From Desulfolutivibrio sulfoxidireducens (GTDB lineage Bacteria > Desulfobacterota > Desulfovibrionia > Desulfovibrionales > Desulfovibrionaceae), in NCBI RefSeq assembly GCF_013376475.1, contig NZ_CP045508.1:1795501-1859500 (forward strand): a stretch of 64,000 nucleotides of DNA, given 5' to 3'. Of the stretch, positions 36,140 to 45,444 are shown piece by piece (positions within the stretch are counted from its first letter, which is position 1; each line of letters starts with the position of its first letter). Made by a program: the position numbers and the translations under genes. The notes beneath the pieces are model-generated. The model was not told where the DNA came from. It made no database searches and saw only the letters and a program-made list of their open reading frames with translations.

Positions 36140-37291
36140 TCAGGCCGCGTTTTTCGCCGTGTCCCGGGCCGTGTCGCCGGCGTCCGCCTCTTCCCGGCTG
36201 TCCCCGGGAAGCTGGTGTTTGAAGACGAGCTTCCACACGGCGTTGGCCGATGCCGGGACCAGGCTCCTGGTCAGGTCCGGACCGTGGGACAGGGCGGAGA
36301 CCGGCAGCCTCGCGATGTAGGCCATATTGACCAGGCCTGCGAAATTACAGGCTTCATCAAGCTTCGTCCAGATAATACTACCGGGCGCGGCCACCCGGTA
36401 GCGCCCGGCAAAGGCCTTGAGTTGCGAGGTCGAGCAGGTTGGGCTCACCACCAGATGCACGGCCACCTCGGGACTGCCGGCCATGCCCAGGGCTCGCAGG
36501 CGTTCGTCCATGTTTTCCCCTGGCCGCAGGGAGGGCATTTCCGCGAAGACAAAGCCGTTGCGCCCGAGCGACGCGCACAGTTCCCGGTATTTTTCGGCCC
36601 CCGAGACGCTGTGGAAGGCGATGCCCGAGAGTTCGGCGTATCGTTTGAGCATGGACCCGTCCCCGCCGCCGTCCAAAAGGGTCGCCACATGCACCGGGGT
36701 CTCGGGATGTTCGCGTTTTTTTGCCAGGGCCAGCCGCAAAACCGCCGTGGTCTTGCCCGCGCCGTTTGGCCCGGCCAGCACATGGATGCGCTGGTTCCAC
36801 TCTCCGGAGGGCAGGGGCTTGACCGTGACCACGCGGGAGAGGGCCGGCAAAACGGTTTTTTCCCCGCATTTGGTGATGGACCGAAAGACCGTCAGTAAAA
36901 CGGCGTCCTCCACACCCTCGCGCTCCAGGTAGTGCATGGCCAGCCGCTGCCTTGGGTCGAGTTTGTCCAGGGCAAGCCCCGGTTTCATGAGGGCCAGCAT
37001 GTGCCCCCTGATCTCCTCCCACTCCCTGCGCCAGTCCCCGTCCGGCACGCCGGCGGCCGGCCCTGGCGCGGCCGGGGCGACGGTATTTTGAGGGATGGTC
37101 AAAATTTTGTTTTCGACCCCGGCCTGGGGCGACCCCTCGTCCGTGTCCACGGCGGCCATGATCTCGCACAGGCACTGCCCGTTTTCACGCACGGTCTGGT
37201 TGCTCAGGATGACCGCGTCAGGCCCCAGTTCGCTCTTGATCCTGGCCAGAACCCTGCCCATGTTCTTGTCGCGAAAGGTTTTAACCCGCAT
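36140..37291 (-). CDS. flhF: Flagellar SRP-like GTPase FlhF
   Basis: A 383-residue protein beginning MRVKTFRDKNMGRVLARIKS, the FlhF N-terminal signature. The NG domain carries the P-loop LAGPNGAGKTTAVLRLAL, and later ILDKLDEAC-type NKxD-like motif WTKLDEACNFAGLVN. FlhF sets the site of flagellar assembly at the pole. The start overlaps the flhA stop by 11 bases. P-loop GPNGAGKT is closer to ABC-type than the usual GPTGVGKT, a minor oddity. Confidence 0.93.
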   Translation of the reverse strand: MRVKTFRDKNMGRVLARIKSELGPDAVILSNQTVRENGQCLCEIMAAVDTDEGSPQAGVENKILTIPQNTVAPAAPGPAAGVPDGDWRREWEEIRGHMLALMKPGLALDKLDPRQRLAMHYLEREGVEDAVLLTVFRSITKCGEKTVLPALSRVVTVKPLPSGEWNQRIHVLAGPNGAGKTTAVLRLALAKKREHPETPVHVATLLDGGGDGSMLKRYAELSGIAFHSVSGAEKYRELCASLGRNGFVFAEMPSLRPGENMDERLRALGMAGSPEVAVHLVVSPTCSTSQLKAFAGRYRVAAPGSIIWTKLDEACNFAGLVNMAYIARLPVSALSHGPDLTRSLVPASANAVWKLVFKHQLPGDSREEADAGDTARDTAKNAA

Positions 37292-39386
37292 TGTTGATTC
37301 CTATGGTGGCAAGGGATTGCAGCTTGATCTCCCCGGGTATTTCCGCCTGGGAGACGACGGGGAGGTTGGGGACGAAACGCATGAGCAACTGCGACAGATG
37401 GGGCCTGGACATGGGCGAGGCCAGAAGCACGGGCTGGCCTTCGGCGGACAGGGCCTTGTCCATGGCCTTCTTGATGGACTGGATGATCTTTTGGGCCATG
37501 GCCGGCTCCATGGCCAGGTAGGTCCCATGGTCGGTCTTGCGCAGGCTTTCCTGAATGATTCCTTCCACCTTGGGCGCCAGATTGAAGATGGGCAGATTGC
37601 CTCCGGGCGACAGGTAGGGCTTGACGATGGTCCGGCCCATGCGCGAGCGCACGTATTCCGTGAGCTGGTCCGGATCCTTGATGGCATGGCCGTAGTCGGA
37701 CAGGGTCTCCACGATGGTCAACAGGTCGCGGATGGACACGTTTTCCCTGATCAGATTCTGCAGGACCTTTTGCACCGCGCCCAGGGTGAGCATACCGGGC
37801 ACCAGTTCCTCCACGGCCTTGGGGGCGCGTTTGGCCAGGTTGTCGAGAAGGTTCTGGGTCTCCTGGCGGCTTAAGAATTCGTGCAGGTGGCGCCTGAACA
37901 CCTCGGTCAGGTGGGTGGCGATGACCGTGGCCGGATCGACCACCGTGTACCCGGCGAGCATGGCATCCTCCTTCTTGGTCGCGGGAATCCACAGGGCCGG
38001 AAGGTTGAAGGCCGGTTCGCGAGTCTCCACGCCCCGGATGCGATGCTTGGCGTCGCCCGGGTCCATGGCCAGGTAGTGGTCGATGAGGATCTCGGCCGAG
38101 GCCACCTCGTTGCCCTTGATGAGCACCACATATTGACCGGGCTTGATCTGGAGGTTGTCACGCAGGTGTAGCGAGGGGATGACCAACCCCATGTCCAGGG
38201 CGAACTGGCGGCGGATGGACCGGATGCGGGCCAGGAGGTTGCCGCTTTGCTCCTCGTCCACCAGGGGGATCAGACCATAGCCGACCTCGAGTTCCAGGAT
38301 GTCCAGGGGCAAAAGGGACTGCACCTCCTCGGGGGTCTCCAGTTCCTTCTTCTTGGCCTTGCCCTGGGTATCCTTTTCCTTGCCGCTTAAAAGCTCCCGC
38401 TGCCGGGCGCTGGCCACGGAGACCCCGTAGATCAGGGCGGCCAGGGACAGAAAGGGCAGGGTGGGCATGCCCGGGACAATGCCGAAGACGCACAGGATGC
38501 CGCTGACCAGTCGAAGCGCCCTGGGGTGGTAGGTGAGCTGGGCGATGAATTCCTCGCCCATCTTGGCCTCGGAGGCGGCCCGGCTGACGATGAGGCCGGC
38601 GGAGGTGGAGATGATGATGGAGGGGATGATCGACACCAGACCGTCGCCGATGGTCAGGATGGTGTAGGTCTGGGCCGCGTCGGCCCAGTTCATGCCCTTC
38701 TGGAAGACCCCGATGCAGAATCCGCCCACGATGTTGATGGCGGTGATGATAAGGGTGGCGGTGACGTCCCCCTGGACGAACTTCCCCGCGCCGTCCATGG
38801 CCCCGTAGAAGTCGGCCTCCTTGCGGATGGCGTCGCGGCGGGCGTTGGCCTCGTCCTCCTTGATCAGTCCGGCGTTTAAGTCCGCCTCGATGGCCATCTG
38901 CTTGCCGGGCATGGCGTCCAGGGTGAACCGGGCGGCCACCTCGGCGATGCGGGTGGTGCCCTGGACGATGACCTTCTTGTTGAGGGCGAAAAGGATCAGA
39001 AAGATGACGATGCCCACGAAGTAGTTGCCGCCGACCACGAACTGGCCGAAGGCCTCGATGACCTTGCCCGCCGCCGAGGTGCCCTCGTCGCCGTGCAGGA
39101 GGATGAGCCGGGTGGAGGCCACGTTCATGGACAGCCGCAGCAGGGTAGTCACCAGAAGCAGGGACGGATAGATGGAGAATTCCAGGGGCGAGGTCATGAA
39201 CATGGTGGTGACCAGGACCACGAGGCTCACGGAGATGGACAGGGTGAGCATCAGGTCGATGAACATGGGCGGAACGGGCACCAGCATGACGAAAAGGATG
39301 ATCACCACGCCGCCGGCAAGAAGGAAGTCGCCCTGGCGGGTGAACTTTTCGTAGTCGAATTTGACCGTCGTCAGTGCTTTGGCCAT
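37281..39386 (-). CDS. flhA: Flagellar export gate protein FlhA
   Basis: A 701-residue export gate subunit with eight N-terminal membrane helices (from [24 protein letters not shown], core [13 protein letters not shown]) including the FHIPEP-type region [47 protein letters not shown]-like stretch with [10 protein letters not shown], and a large cytosolic domain ending near [11 protein letters not shown]. Length is normal. It lies between flhB and flhF. Confidence 0.97.
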   Translation of the reverse strand: [701 protein letters not shown]

Positions 39387-39422
39387 GATTTTGACACCCT
39401 TTGCGAGGCTTCCGCCAGCGCG

Positions 39423-40493
39423 CTAGCGGCGTTTGCCCCGGAACTTGTCGAGTTGGGCCAGCATGGTGGCCACGGCCTGGTACAGTTCCAGGGGGATGGT
39501 CTGCCCGATCTCGACGGACTTATACAAGGCCTGTGCCAGAGGCTTGTTCTCCCGGATGGGAATCTTATGCTCCCTGGCGATTTCCTTGATTTTTTCCGCC
39601 AGGTGATCCAGGCCCTTGGCCACCAGGATGGGAGCCGGCGACAGCACGGGGTCGTAGCGCAGGGCGCAGGCGATGTGCGTGGGGTTGGTGATGACCACGT
39701 CGGCCTTGGGCACGTCGGCCATCATGCGCTGTTTCATCACCTCGAACATTTTTTTGCGCTGCTGCTGCTTGACGCGCGGATCGCCCTCGGACTGCCGGCG
39801 CTCGTCCTTGATTTCGTCTTTGCTCATCTTCATGTTCTCGGCGTAGGTCCACCGGGAATACCACACGTCGACAAGGGCGATGATGGCCATGGGAACCAGG
39901 GCGTAGAGCACCATGGTCATGCCCGTGCCCAGGATATAGGCCGCAAGTCCGTGGGGCGTCTGGTAGAACAGGGGCAGGAAGTTGGAGAATTCCTTTTTGA
40001 GCACCAGATAGGGGGCCACGGCGATGGCCGCGGCCTGGGCCACCTGTTTGCCCAGGTTGAACAGGGTCTGGGGGCTGATGAGAAGGCGTTGCAGTCCGCC
40101 CAGGGGATTGAAGATGTGGCTGAAATCCGGGTTGAAGAGCCGTGAATACCAGATCTTGCCGACCTGAAGGCGCTGGGTGATAAAGGCCACGACGCACAGC
40201 ACGAACATGATGGGCAGGAGCATCACCGCCAGTTTTTTTGAGAGCATGAACATGATCTCATAGACGCCGCCGGAAGTGATGGTTGTGGTGAAACCGTTTT
40301 TGAAAGACCAGATGTAGATGTCTTTGAGTTCATGGCTCAGATTTCCGATCAGAAAATACAAGAGCACGACCCCGGTGAAAAGGACGATGATCTTCGGCAA
40401 CTCCTGGCTCTTTGCGACGGACCCCTTGTTTCGGGCCTTGTCCAGGCGCTTTTTTGTCGCTTTTTCCGTCTTGCTCGGATCTTTCTGGGCCAT
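39423..40493 (-). CDS. flhB: Flagellar export switch protein FlhB
   Basis: A 356-residue protein with four membrane helices and the autocleavage motif NPTH (DVVITNPTHIACALRYDP), which lets FlhB switch export from rod/hook to filament substrates. N-terminus EKATKKRLDKARNKGSVAKS is typical. It follows fliR by about 40 bases and precedes flhA by 37. Confidence 0.97.
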   Translation of the reverse strand: MAQKDPSKTEKATKKRLDKARNKGSVAKSQELPKIIVLFTGVVLLYFLIGNLSHELKDIYIWSFKNGFTTTITSGGVYEIMFMLSKKLAVMLLPIMFVLCVVAFITQRLQVGKIWYSRLFNPDFSHIFNPLGGLQRLLISPQTLFNLGKQVAQAAAIAVAPYLVLKKEFSNFLPLFYQTPHGLAAYILGTGMTMVLYALVPMAIIALVDVWYSRWTYAENMKMSKDEIKDERRQSEGDPRVKQQQRKKMFEVMKQRMMADVPKADVVITNPTHIACALRYDPVLSPAPILVAKGLDHLAEKIKEIAREHKIPIRENKPLAQALYKSVEIGQTIPLELYQAVATMLAQLDKFRGKRR

Positions 40494-40532
40494 GGCGGTC
40501 TTCTTCCGGTCATGCGGTTTGTGAACGAGACG

Positions 40533-41312
40533 CTAGCTTACGCCCTTGAGCACGGCCCGGAAGATGGCGTCCATCTCGATGATGTATTCGCCCACGTACC
40601 GGGCCAGGGCGGTCAGCACCAGGGTCATGAACACAAATCCCACGCCTATTTTGAGCGGAAATCCGATGAACAGGACGTTCATCTGCGGGGCGGCCCGGGA
40701 GATGAGCGCCAGGGCCAGATCCACCAGGAAAAGCGAGGCGATCACCGGGGCCGCGATCTTGGCCGCCAGGACAAAGATATTTCCGGAGAACGCCAGCAGA
40801 TGTTCGCCGAGTTCCGGATTGATGAGCAGGCCGCCCGGGGGCACCAGATGGAAGCTGTCGGCCAGCCCCTGGAGCAAAAAGAGATGGCCGTTTAGGGACA
40901 GGAAGATGAGCATGGTGGTCTGATACAGGACGTGCCCGGTGATGGGTTCCTGCGCGCCCGACAAGGGGTCGACGACGTTCATGATGGCGAATCCCATGGC
41001 GAAGCCCACGTAGTGGCCGGCGGTCTGCACCGCGGCGAAGAGAAAGCGGACGATGACGTCCAGCAAAAGGCCCATGATGACCTCGCCGAAAAGCATCAGG
41101 GCGATCATCCACGGGGACGCCGGCATGATCGCGCCGGGGAAGGACAGCCTGGGCCAGATGGCCAGGGAAAGCACGAGGCACAGGGCCGCCTTGATGGGGT
41201 TGGGCAGCACCGAGCCCCCGAAAAAGGGCATGAGAAACAGGATCAGGCTGACGCGCATGAGCGTCAGAAAGAAACTGAAGATGGTCGCGGGATCGAGGTT
41301 GAAAAGATCCAT
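40533..41312 (-). CDS. fliR: Flagellar export gate protein FliR
   Basis: A 259-residue membrane protein with several hydrophobic helices (FSFFLTLMRVSLILFLMPFFGG, core LMRVSLILFLMPFF; TMLIFLSLNGHLFLLQGLADSF; PVIASLFLVDLALALISRAAPQMNVLFIGFPLKI, core LVDLALALISRAAPQ). It is part of the FliPQR export gate. fliP and fliQ are not in this window, so the gate genes are split. Upstream on the same strand is the tandem-repeat region and the M23 peptidase. Confidence 0.95.
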   Translation of the reverse strand: MDLFNLDPATIFSFFLTLMRVSLILFLMPFFGGSVLPNPIKAALCLVLSLAIWPRLSFPGAIMPASPWMIALMLFGEVIMGLLLDVIVRFLFAAVQTAGHYVGFAMGFAIMNVVDPLSGAQEPITGHVLYQTTMLIFLSLNGHLFLLQGLADSFHLVPPGGLLINPELGEHLLAFSGNIFVLAAKIAAPVIASLFLVDLALALISRAAPQMNVLFIGFPLKIGVGFVFMTLVLTALARYVGEYIIEMDAIFRAVLKGVS

Positions 41313-41658
41313 GACGCGGCGGCAGCAAGAACCGGACCAGCGCCGGGGACAGGAGGGAGTCCCGGGAACGGGCGTGGTCCGGGGATGCCGGCGGGTATCG
41401 CGGTCGCGACCCGGGTGGGAGCCGGGGGCCGGGGACGTCTCCGGAAAGGGACGGGTTCAGTCGAGAATGTAGTGCATGGGGTTGACCGGGACGCCGTTTA
41501 CCCGAATCTCGGAGTGTCGAAGCCGGGTGCCGGGGACGTCTCCGGAAAGAGACGGGTTCAGTCGAGGATGTAGTGCATGGGGTTGACCGGGACGCCGTTT
41601 ACCCGAATCTCGGAGTGTCGAAGCCGGGTGCCGGGGACGTCTCCGGAAAGAGACGGGT
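41313..41658. other. Gene-free gap filled by degenerate 3'-end copies
   Basis: The 346 bases between fliR and the M23 peptidase hold the 101-bp tandem array and, nearer fliR, a GC-rich stretch without ORF evidence. No gene can be supported here. Confidence 0.6.
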
Positions 41659-41713
41659 TCAGTCGAGGATGTAGTGCATGGGGTTGACCGGGACGCCGTT
41701 TACCCGAATCTCG
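41420..41713 (-). repeat. 101-bp tandem repeat copying an M23 gene 3' end
   Basis: Three head-to-tail units at 101-bp spacing (starts 41431, 41532, 41633; third unit runs to about 41713). Each unit contains the coding tail for RVNGVPVNPMHYILD plus stop, and a 3' flank with the hairpin CGTCTCTTTCCGGAGACG. The third unit is the real gene end; units one and two are downstream copies whose upstream residues differ (RHSE for HYE). Confidence 0.9.
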
Positions 41714-42558
41714 TAGTGCAGGTGCGGCCCGGTGCTGCGCCCGGCGTCGCCCACGGAGCCGATGACGTCCCCGCGGGACACGCTCTGGCCCCCGGCCACG
41801 GTGAAGTCCCGCAGATGGCTGTAGCTTGTGGAGATGCCGCCGTGATGTTCGATGGTCACGGTTGGTCCGGCGCCCTGGCCCTCCCCGGCGAAGACCACGG
41901 TTCCGGCCGCGGTGGCGTGCACCGGCGTGCCCAGGGAGGTGCTGATGTCCATTCCCTTGTGGAACTCCTTGCGGTTGGTGAACGGCGAGAGACGCTCGCC
42001 GAATTCCGAGGAGATCCAGCCCCGGGTGGGCCAGATGCTCGGCGTCGAGCTCAGATAATCCTTCCTTTCATTGAACAGAGACAACAGTTGTTCCTGGCTG
42101 GCCTGCTCGAGTTGGGCCTGAGTGCTCAAGGTGTGAAGAAACTTGTGCAGGTTGCGGGCCAGCATCTCCTGGCGGTACAGGGGAAGATACTTCTTCGAAA
42201 AGTCCTGATCCCTTTCGTCTGATTGCGTGCCGGCGTGTATCGGCTCCTGATCGAGATTGATCATCATCCGGAGCTTGGCGTCGAAATTCCGGATACGGGC
42301 CAGGTCCGTCTCGATGTCCTTGACTTTTTCCGAGAGGCTTAAGAGTTGCGTTTTCTGTTCCTGGACGGTCTTTTCCGAGGCGGCCAATTCGTTCTTATTG
42401 ATCGTGTAGTCCGCGTAATACGAGAGAAGGGCCACGCTGGCCGCGACCATTCCCGCAAGGGCGATCAGGATCACGACAAAAAGCCAGCCGTGAAACCGCA
42501 ATTTGCGGTACACGCCGTGCTGGTCCTTGAAGATGACGATTTGATACTCGCGAAGCAT
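41659..42558 (-). CDS. Membrane-anchored M23 peptidoglycan endopeptidase
   Basis: A 299-residue protein. A membrane helix (WLFVVILIALAGMVAASVALLSYY, core FVVILIALAGMVAASVAL) near residues 25-50 is followed by a coiled coil (TVQEQKTQLLSLSEKVKDIE) and a C-terminal LytM domain with EFGERLSPFTNRKEFHKGMDIS (metal HxxxD) and GPHLHYEIRVNG (HxH). All zinc ligands appear present, so it should cut peptidoglycan cross-links. It may open the wall for flagellar assembly, judged from location. ATG at 42558 has a weak ribosome site. Confidence 0.9.
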   Translation of the reverse strand: MLREYQIVIFKDQHGVYRKLRFHGWLFVVILIALAGMVAASVALLSYYADYTINKNELAASEKTVQEQKTQLLSLSEKVKDIETDLARIRNFDAKLRMMINLDQEPIHAGTQSDERDQDFSKKYLPLYRQEMLARNLHKFLHTLSTQAQLEQASQEQLLSLFNERKDYLSSTPSIWPTRGWISSEFGERLSPFTNRKEFHKGMDISTSLGTPVHATAAGTVVFAGEGQGAGPTVTIEHHGGISTSYSHLRDFTVAGGQSVSRGDVIGSVGDAGRSTGPHLHYEIRVNGVPVNPMHYILD

Positions 42559-42672
42559 GATTGGTCGCTTTGCGCGGACACTCCGCGCAGGTCGCGGGCA
42601 ACAGGCGAACATGGTTGAATTTTATACAAACATAACCGGGAGTCCCGTTCGAACCGATCCAAACGCAAAACG

Positions 42673-43452
42673 CTACCGGCCGGCCGAGTCCTTGTCAAGT
42701 TGCCAGCGGCGCAGGGCATTTAGGACGTTGGTGCGGGTTTTTCTGTCTCCCGCGAACCGCTCTTCCAGCCAGGAGGTGATTTCCAGGCGTCTGGAGCGCT
42801 TGGAGTGGGGGCAGGGATTGTCCCACACGGGAAGCTCCCAGTCGCGGCAGGCCCTGGAAATCTGTTTCTTGTCCACCAGAAGAAGGGGCCGGATGACCAG
42901 AAGCCGTCCCTCGAAAAAGGACTCCCGCGCGGACATGCCGTCCACCCGGCCGCCCTGGAACAGGTTCAGGAAAAAGGTCGAGGCCAGGTCGTCGGCGGTG
43001 TGGCCGAAGGCCAGATGGGTCAGCCTGTAGTGGCGGCACAACTCGAAAAGCCGCTTGCGGCGAAGCCAGGCGCAATAAAAACACGGAGAGTTCTTGCGAT
43101 TTTCCGGAGAGTGGGCGCGCGGGCCATGGTCGGTGACCTCGATATGCGCGCCGATGCCCATCCGCGCGCAGAACCCGGCCAGGGGGGCGTGATTTGTCGG
43201 GTCGAAGCCGGGGTTGAGATGCAGGACCAGAAGTTCCGTGGAAAAGGGCATGATGCGCTGGCGCGCCCGCATGACCCGGAGCAGGACCAGACTGTCCATG
43301 CCCCCCGAGACGGCCACGCCGATCCTGGCCCCGGGCGCGAGCCCGCCGGTGCGCATCAAGAGCTTTCCCGCCTTGGCCACGCAGCACTTCTGGGCGTAGG
43401 ACAGGTGCTTGTCCCGGTTCGGGGGCGCGATGGGGCAAAGGGCGTCGTTCAT
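42673..43452 (-). CDS. PP-loop ATPase, TtcA/TilS-like tRNA thiolase family
   Basis: A 259-residue N-type ATP pyrophosphatase with SGGMDSLVLL as PP-loop, a CxxC pair (SPCFYCAWLRRKRLF), and LAFGHTADDLASTFFLNLFQGG, as in TtcA 2-thiocytidine enzymes that use an Fe-S cluster. A further upstream CC (QKCCVAKAGKL) may supply the third ligand. It is translation-coupled to the HDOD gene (ATGA). It may modify tRNA-C32; substrate is inference. The family is diverse. Confidence 0.85.
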   Translation of the reverse strand: MNDALCPIAPPNRDKHLSYAQKCCVAKAGKLLMRTGGLAPGARIGVAVSGGMDSLVLLRVMRARQRIMPFSTELLVLHLNPGFDPTNHAPLAGFCARMGIGAHIEVTDHGPRAHSPENRKNSPCFYCAWLRRKRLFELCRHYRLTHLAFGHTADDLASTFFLNLFQGGRVDGMSARESFFEGRLLVIRPLLLVDKKQISRACRDWELPVWDNPCPHSKRSRRLEITSWLEERFAGDRKTRTNVLNALRRWQLDKDSAGR

Positions 43453-44300
43453 CCGGCCTCGGCCAGGATGTCGCGGATTTCGAAGAAATGCTCGATGGCG
43501 TCCTCCAGGGCTCGCTCCAGATGTTCCGGGGTCAGGCCCAGCCGGGTGAAGACCGTTTCGCTCGGGGCGTAATGCATGCCGTCGAATCCAAGGCCGATGC
43601 CGCTCATCTTGGCCACGACGTCCCCGACGTGGACAAGATCCAGGGCCACGTCCCTGGCCGGGGCGCTTTCGGGGTCGAACCTGTGGCGGACCACGAGAAC
43701 GATGGGCGCGGGAAGGTTCCAGTGCTCCAGGATCATGGCCCCGATTTCGGCGTGATCGATGCCAAGCACGGCCCGCTCGGCCTGTTCGAAGGGAATGTCC
43801 CGGGAATAGGCCAACTCCAGGATGGGGTCGGCGTCCACCTCCACGAAGGCCCCGAGCACGACCTTGCCGATGTTCACCAAAAGGCCCGAGGTGAAGGTGT
43901 GGGGCGGGGCGGTGATTCCCAACTCCACGGCCAGGCGTTCCGAGGCCACGGCCACGGCCGCGGAATGTTCCAGAAGTTGTCCGGGGGGCAGGCCGTAGCC
44001 CTTGATTTCGTATTTGGCGAACGGAATGACGCCCGAGGCCAAAACCATCTGGAATACCCGCTGCATGCCCAGGCGCATGATGGCGTCCTTGACCGTGCTC
44101 ACCGCGCCGTGGCCGCCAAAAAACGCGGAATTGGCCATGCGCAGGATGTTCACGGTCAGTCCGGGTTCGTATTCGATGAGCCGGGCCAACTGGGTCATGG
44201 TCGCGCCGGGGTCGTTTAAAATGGACATGACCTTCTGTACCGGCATGGGCATTTGCGGCACGGCCAAAGCCTTGGAGATGATTTCGTCGCGTCGGTTCAT
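43449..44300 (-). CDS. HDOD-domain signalling protein
   Basis: A 283-residue HDOD protein (LPAP... type: AVPQMPMPVQKVMSILNDPGATMTQLARLIEYEPGLTVNILRMANSAFFG, core LTVNILRMANSAFFG). HDOD domains are HD-like but usually lack the metal His-Asp and serve as signalling hubs. It overlaps CheD upstream and the PP-loop gene downstream by four bases each, which suggests linked expression with chemotaxis. Confidence 0.88.
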   Translation of the reverse strand: MNRRDEIISKALAVPQMPMPVQKVMSILNDPGATMTQLARLIEYEPGLTVNILRMANSAFFGGHGAVSTVKDAIMRLGMQRVFQMVLASGVIPFAKYEIKGYGLPPGQLLEHSAAVAVASERLAVELGITAPPHTFTSGLLVNIGKVVLGAFVEVDADPILELAYSRDIPFEQAERAVLGIDHAEIGAMILEHWNLPAPIVLVVRHRFDPESAPARDVALDLVHVGDVVAKMSGIGLGFDGMHYAPSETVFTRLGLTPEHLERALEDAIEHFFEIRDILAEAG

Positions 44301-44773
44301 ATGTCCCAGCTTTTCCCGCAGGAACTGACCACCACCCGTCCGGTTTCCAGGTGCAGGCGGACCGTCCGCGGGATGGAGCCGCCCGTGTCCGAACCCGAAA
44401 GTCGCAGATCGTTAAGTCCCAGGAGTTTGGCAAGGGCCGTGAGATTGGCCGCCCCTGTGTCGAATACATTGGAAATGTTCATCATCCGTCCGCAGCCAGC
44501 CGCCTTGATGACCAGGCGTTCCTTGCGTGCGCCCTTGGCGTACATGGATTTGATCATGTGCGGCACGCCGGTGTTGACGTACATGCAGGGATTGGTCTCG
44601 TGGCTCTTCCGGCTTTCGCGGGCCATGGGCAGCAGGCAGTGGATGAGCCCCCCCACGCCGGCCTCGTGATCATAGACGGCAAGGCCCAGGCACGAGCCCA
44701 GGGAGTGGGTGACCAGAATCTGGTTTTTGCGATTGCCGATGCGCATGTCCGATATGCCAACGATGATTTCCAT
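44297..44773 (-). CDS. cheD: Chemoreceptor deamidase CheD
   Basis: A 158-residue CheD. Motifs: the catalytic Cys in THSLGSCLGLAVYD, GGLIHCLLPMA, with a His (LIHCLLP) and Thr positioned as in the CheD triad; also GSDTGGSIPRTVRLHLETG. CheD deamidates receptor Gln residues and interacts with CheC/CheY in other species. It lies apart from the main che operon and is coupled to HDOD. Confidence 0.93.
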   Translation of the reverse strand: MEIIVGISDMRIGNRKNQILVTHSLGSCLGLAVYDHEAGVGGLIHCLLPMARESRKSHETNPCMYVNTGVPHMIKSMYAKGARKERLVIKAAGCGRMMNISNVFDTGAANLTALAKLLGLNDLRLSGSDTGGSIPRTVRLHLETGRVVVSSCGKSWDI

Positions 44774-44899
44774 AGCTGTATGGGGAGCCGGTTTTCTGGC
44801 ACGGTGTTGCGGCAACGTCCCAGGTTGATGACATCTAACCGGAAACATGCCGGAAAACAAGGACCGGGTCGGGTTGCGAGGTTTCGCGACAGGCCGGGG

Positions 44900-45199
44900 T
44901 CAAGGTCTTTGAACCAGCATTTTGACGAAAAAAAAGAATCCGCCAACGAAAACCAGGAAAAAAATCATGTTGTAGACATGATATCTGTTCTTGCACCGGA
45001 CCCGCTCGCGCAGATAGTCGTCGATCTCCTCGTCGGTCATGTGGGATTTCCCGCGAAGCGACGTCCGTTCATACTCGATATAGTCCCGGTCGTCGTATTT
45101 GACCAGAAACCGGTGGCGGTTGACGAAAAAAGCGTAATAGAAAAGATAGATGATTAAAAAAAGGCCGAGCAGGTAGTGCAGGTCGTCATAGAGGATCAT
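44900..45199 (-). CDS. Small two-helix membrane protein
   Basis: A 99-residue protein with hydrophobic segments near residues 8-28 (HYLLGLFLIIYLFYYAFFV) and 77-95 (MIFFLVFVGGFFFFVKML), and a charged middle rich in Asp, Glu and Arg. No known domain. It overlaps the 67-residue gene upstream by 14 bases. Function unknown. Confidence 0.6.
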   Translation of the reverse strand: MILYDDLHYLLGLFLIIYLFYYAFFVNRHRFLVKYDDRDYIEYERTSLRGKSHMTDEEIDDYLRERVRCKNRYHVYNMIFFLVFVGGFFFFVKMLVQRP

Positions 45200-45389
45200 G
45201 GTCAGGCACTGGCGGCGTCCGGGTGGCTGGTGGTTGAGGTCCGTCTCGGGGGAATTCGGGCCGGCCGCGTTTGCTCGTGTCTGGCCTCGTTTCGCCCTGG
45301 TGGTCGATGCGTAGCCGAATGCCCAGAAGAATCAAGGCGAAAACAGCGAAAATGGTTCCGAAAACCAGGCATCCGAGCCAATTGTCCAT
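45186..45389 (-). CDS. Small single-helix membrane protein
   Basis: A 67-residue protein with one membrane helix (LGCLVFGTIFAVFALILLGI) and a Pro/Arg/Asp-rich tail. It overlaps the following small membrane gene by 14 bases and lies 55 bases after the histidine kinase, so all three may be one unit. Weakly supported; unrecognised. Confidence 0.5.
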   Translation of the reverse strand: MDNWLGCLVFGTIFAVFALILLGIRLRIDHQGETRPDTSKRGRPEFPRDGPQPPATRTPPVPDHDPL

Positions 45390-45444
45390 GCCTTCTCCCC
45401 GCAGTGGGGGCTCGCCGGGGCGGCGGCCCCGGGCCTCGGCCGGT

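Noticed and set aside
41420-41713. Possible CRISPR array
   Set aside because: Unit is 101 bp with no variable spacers and matches a gene end; it is a tandem duplication.
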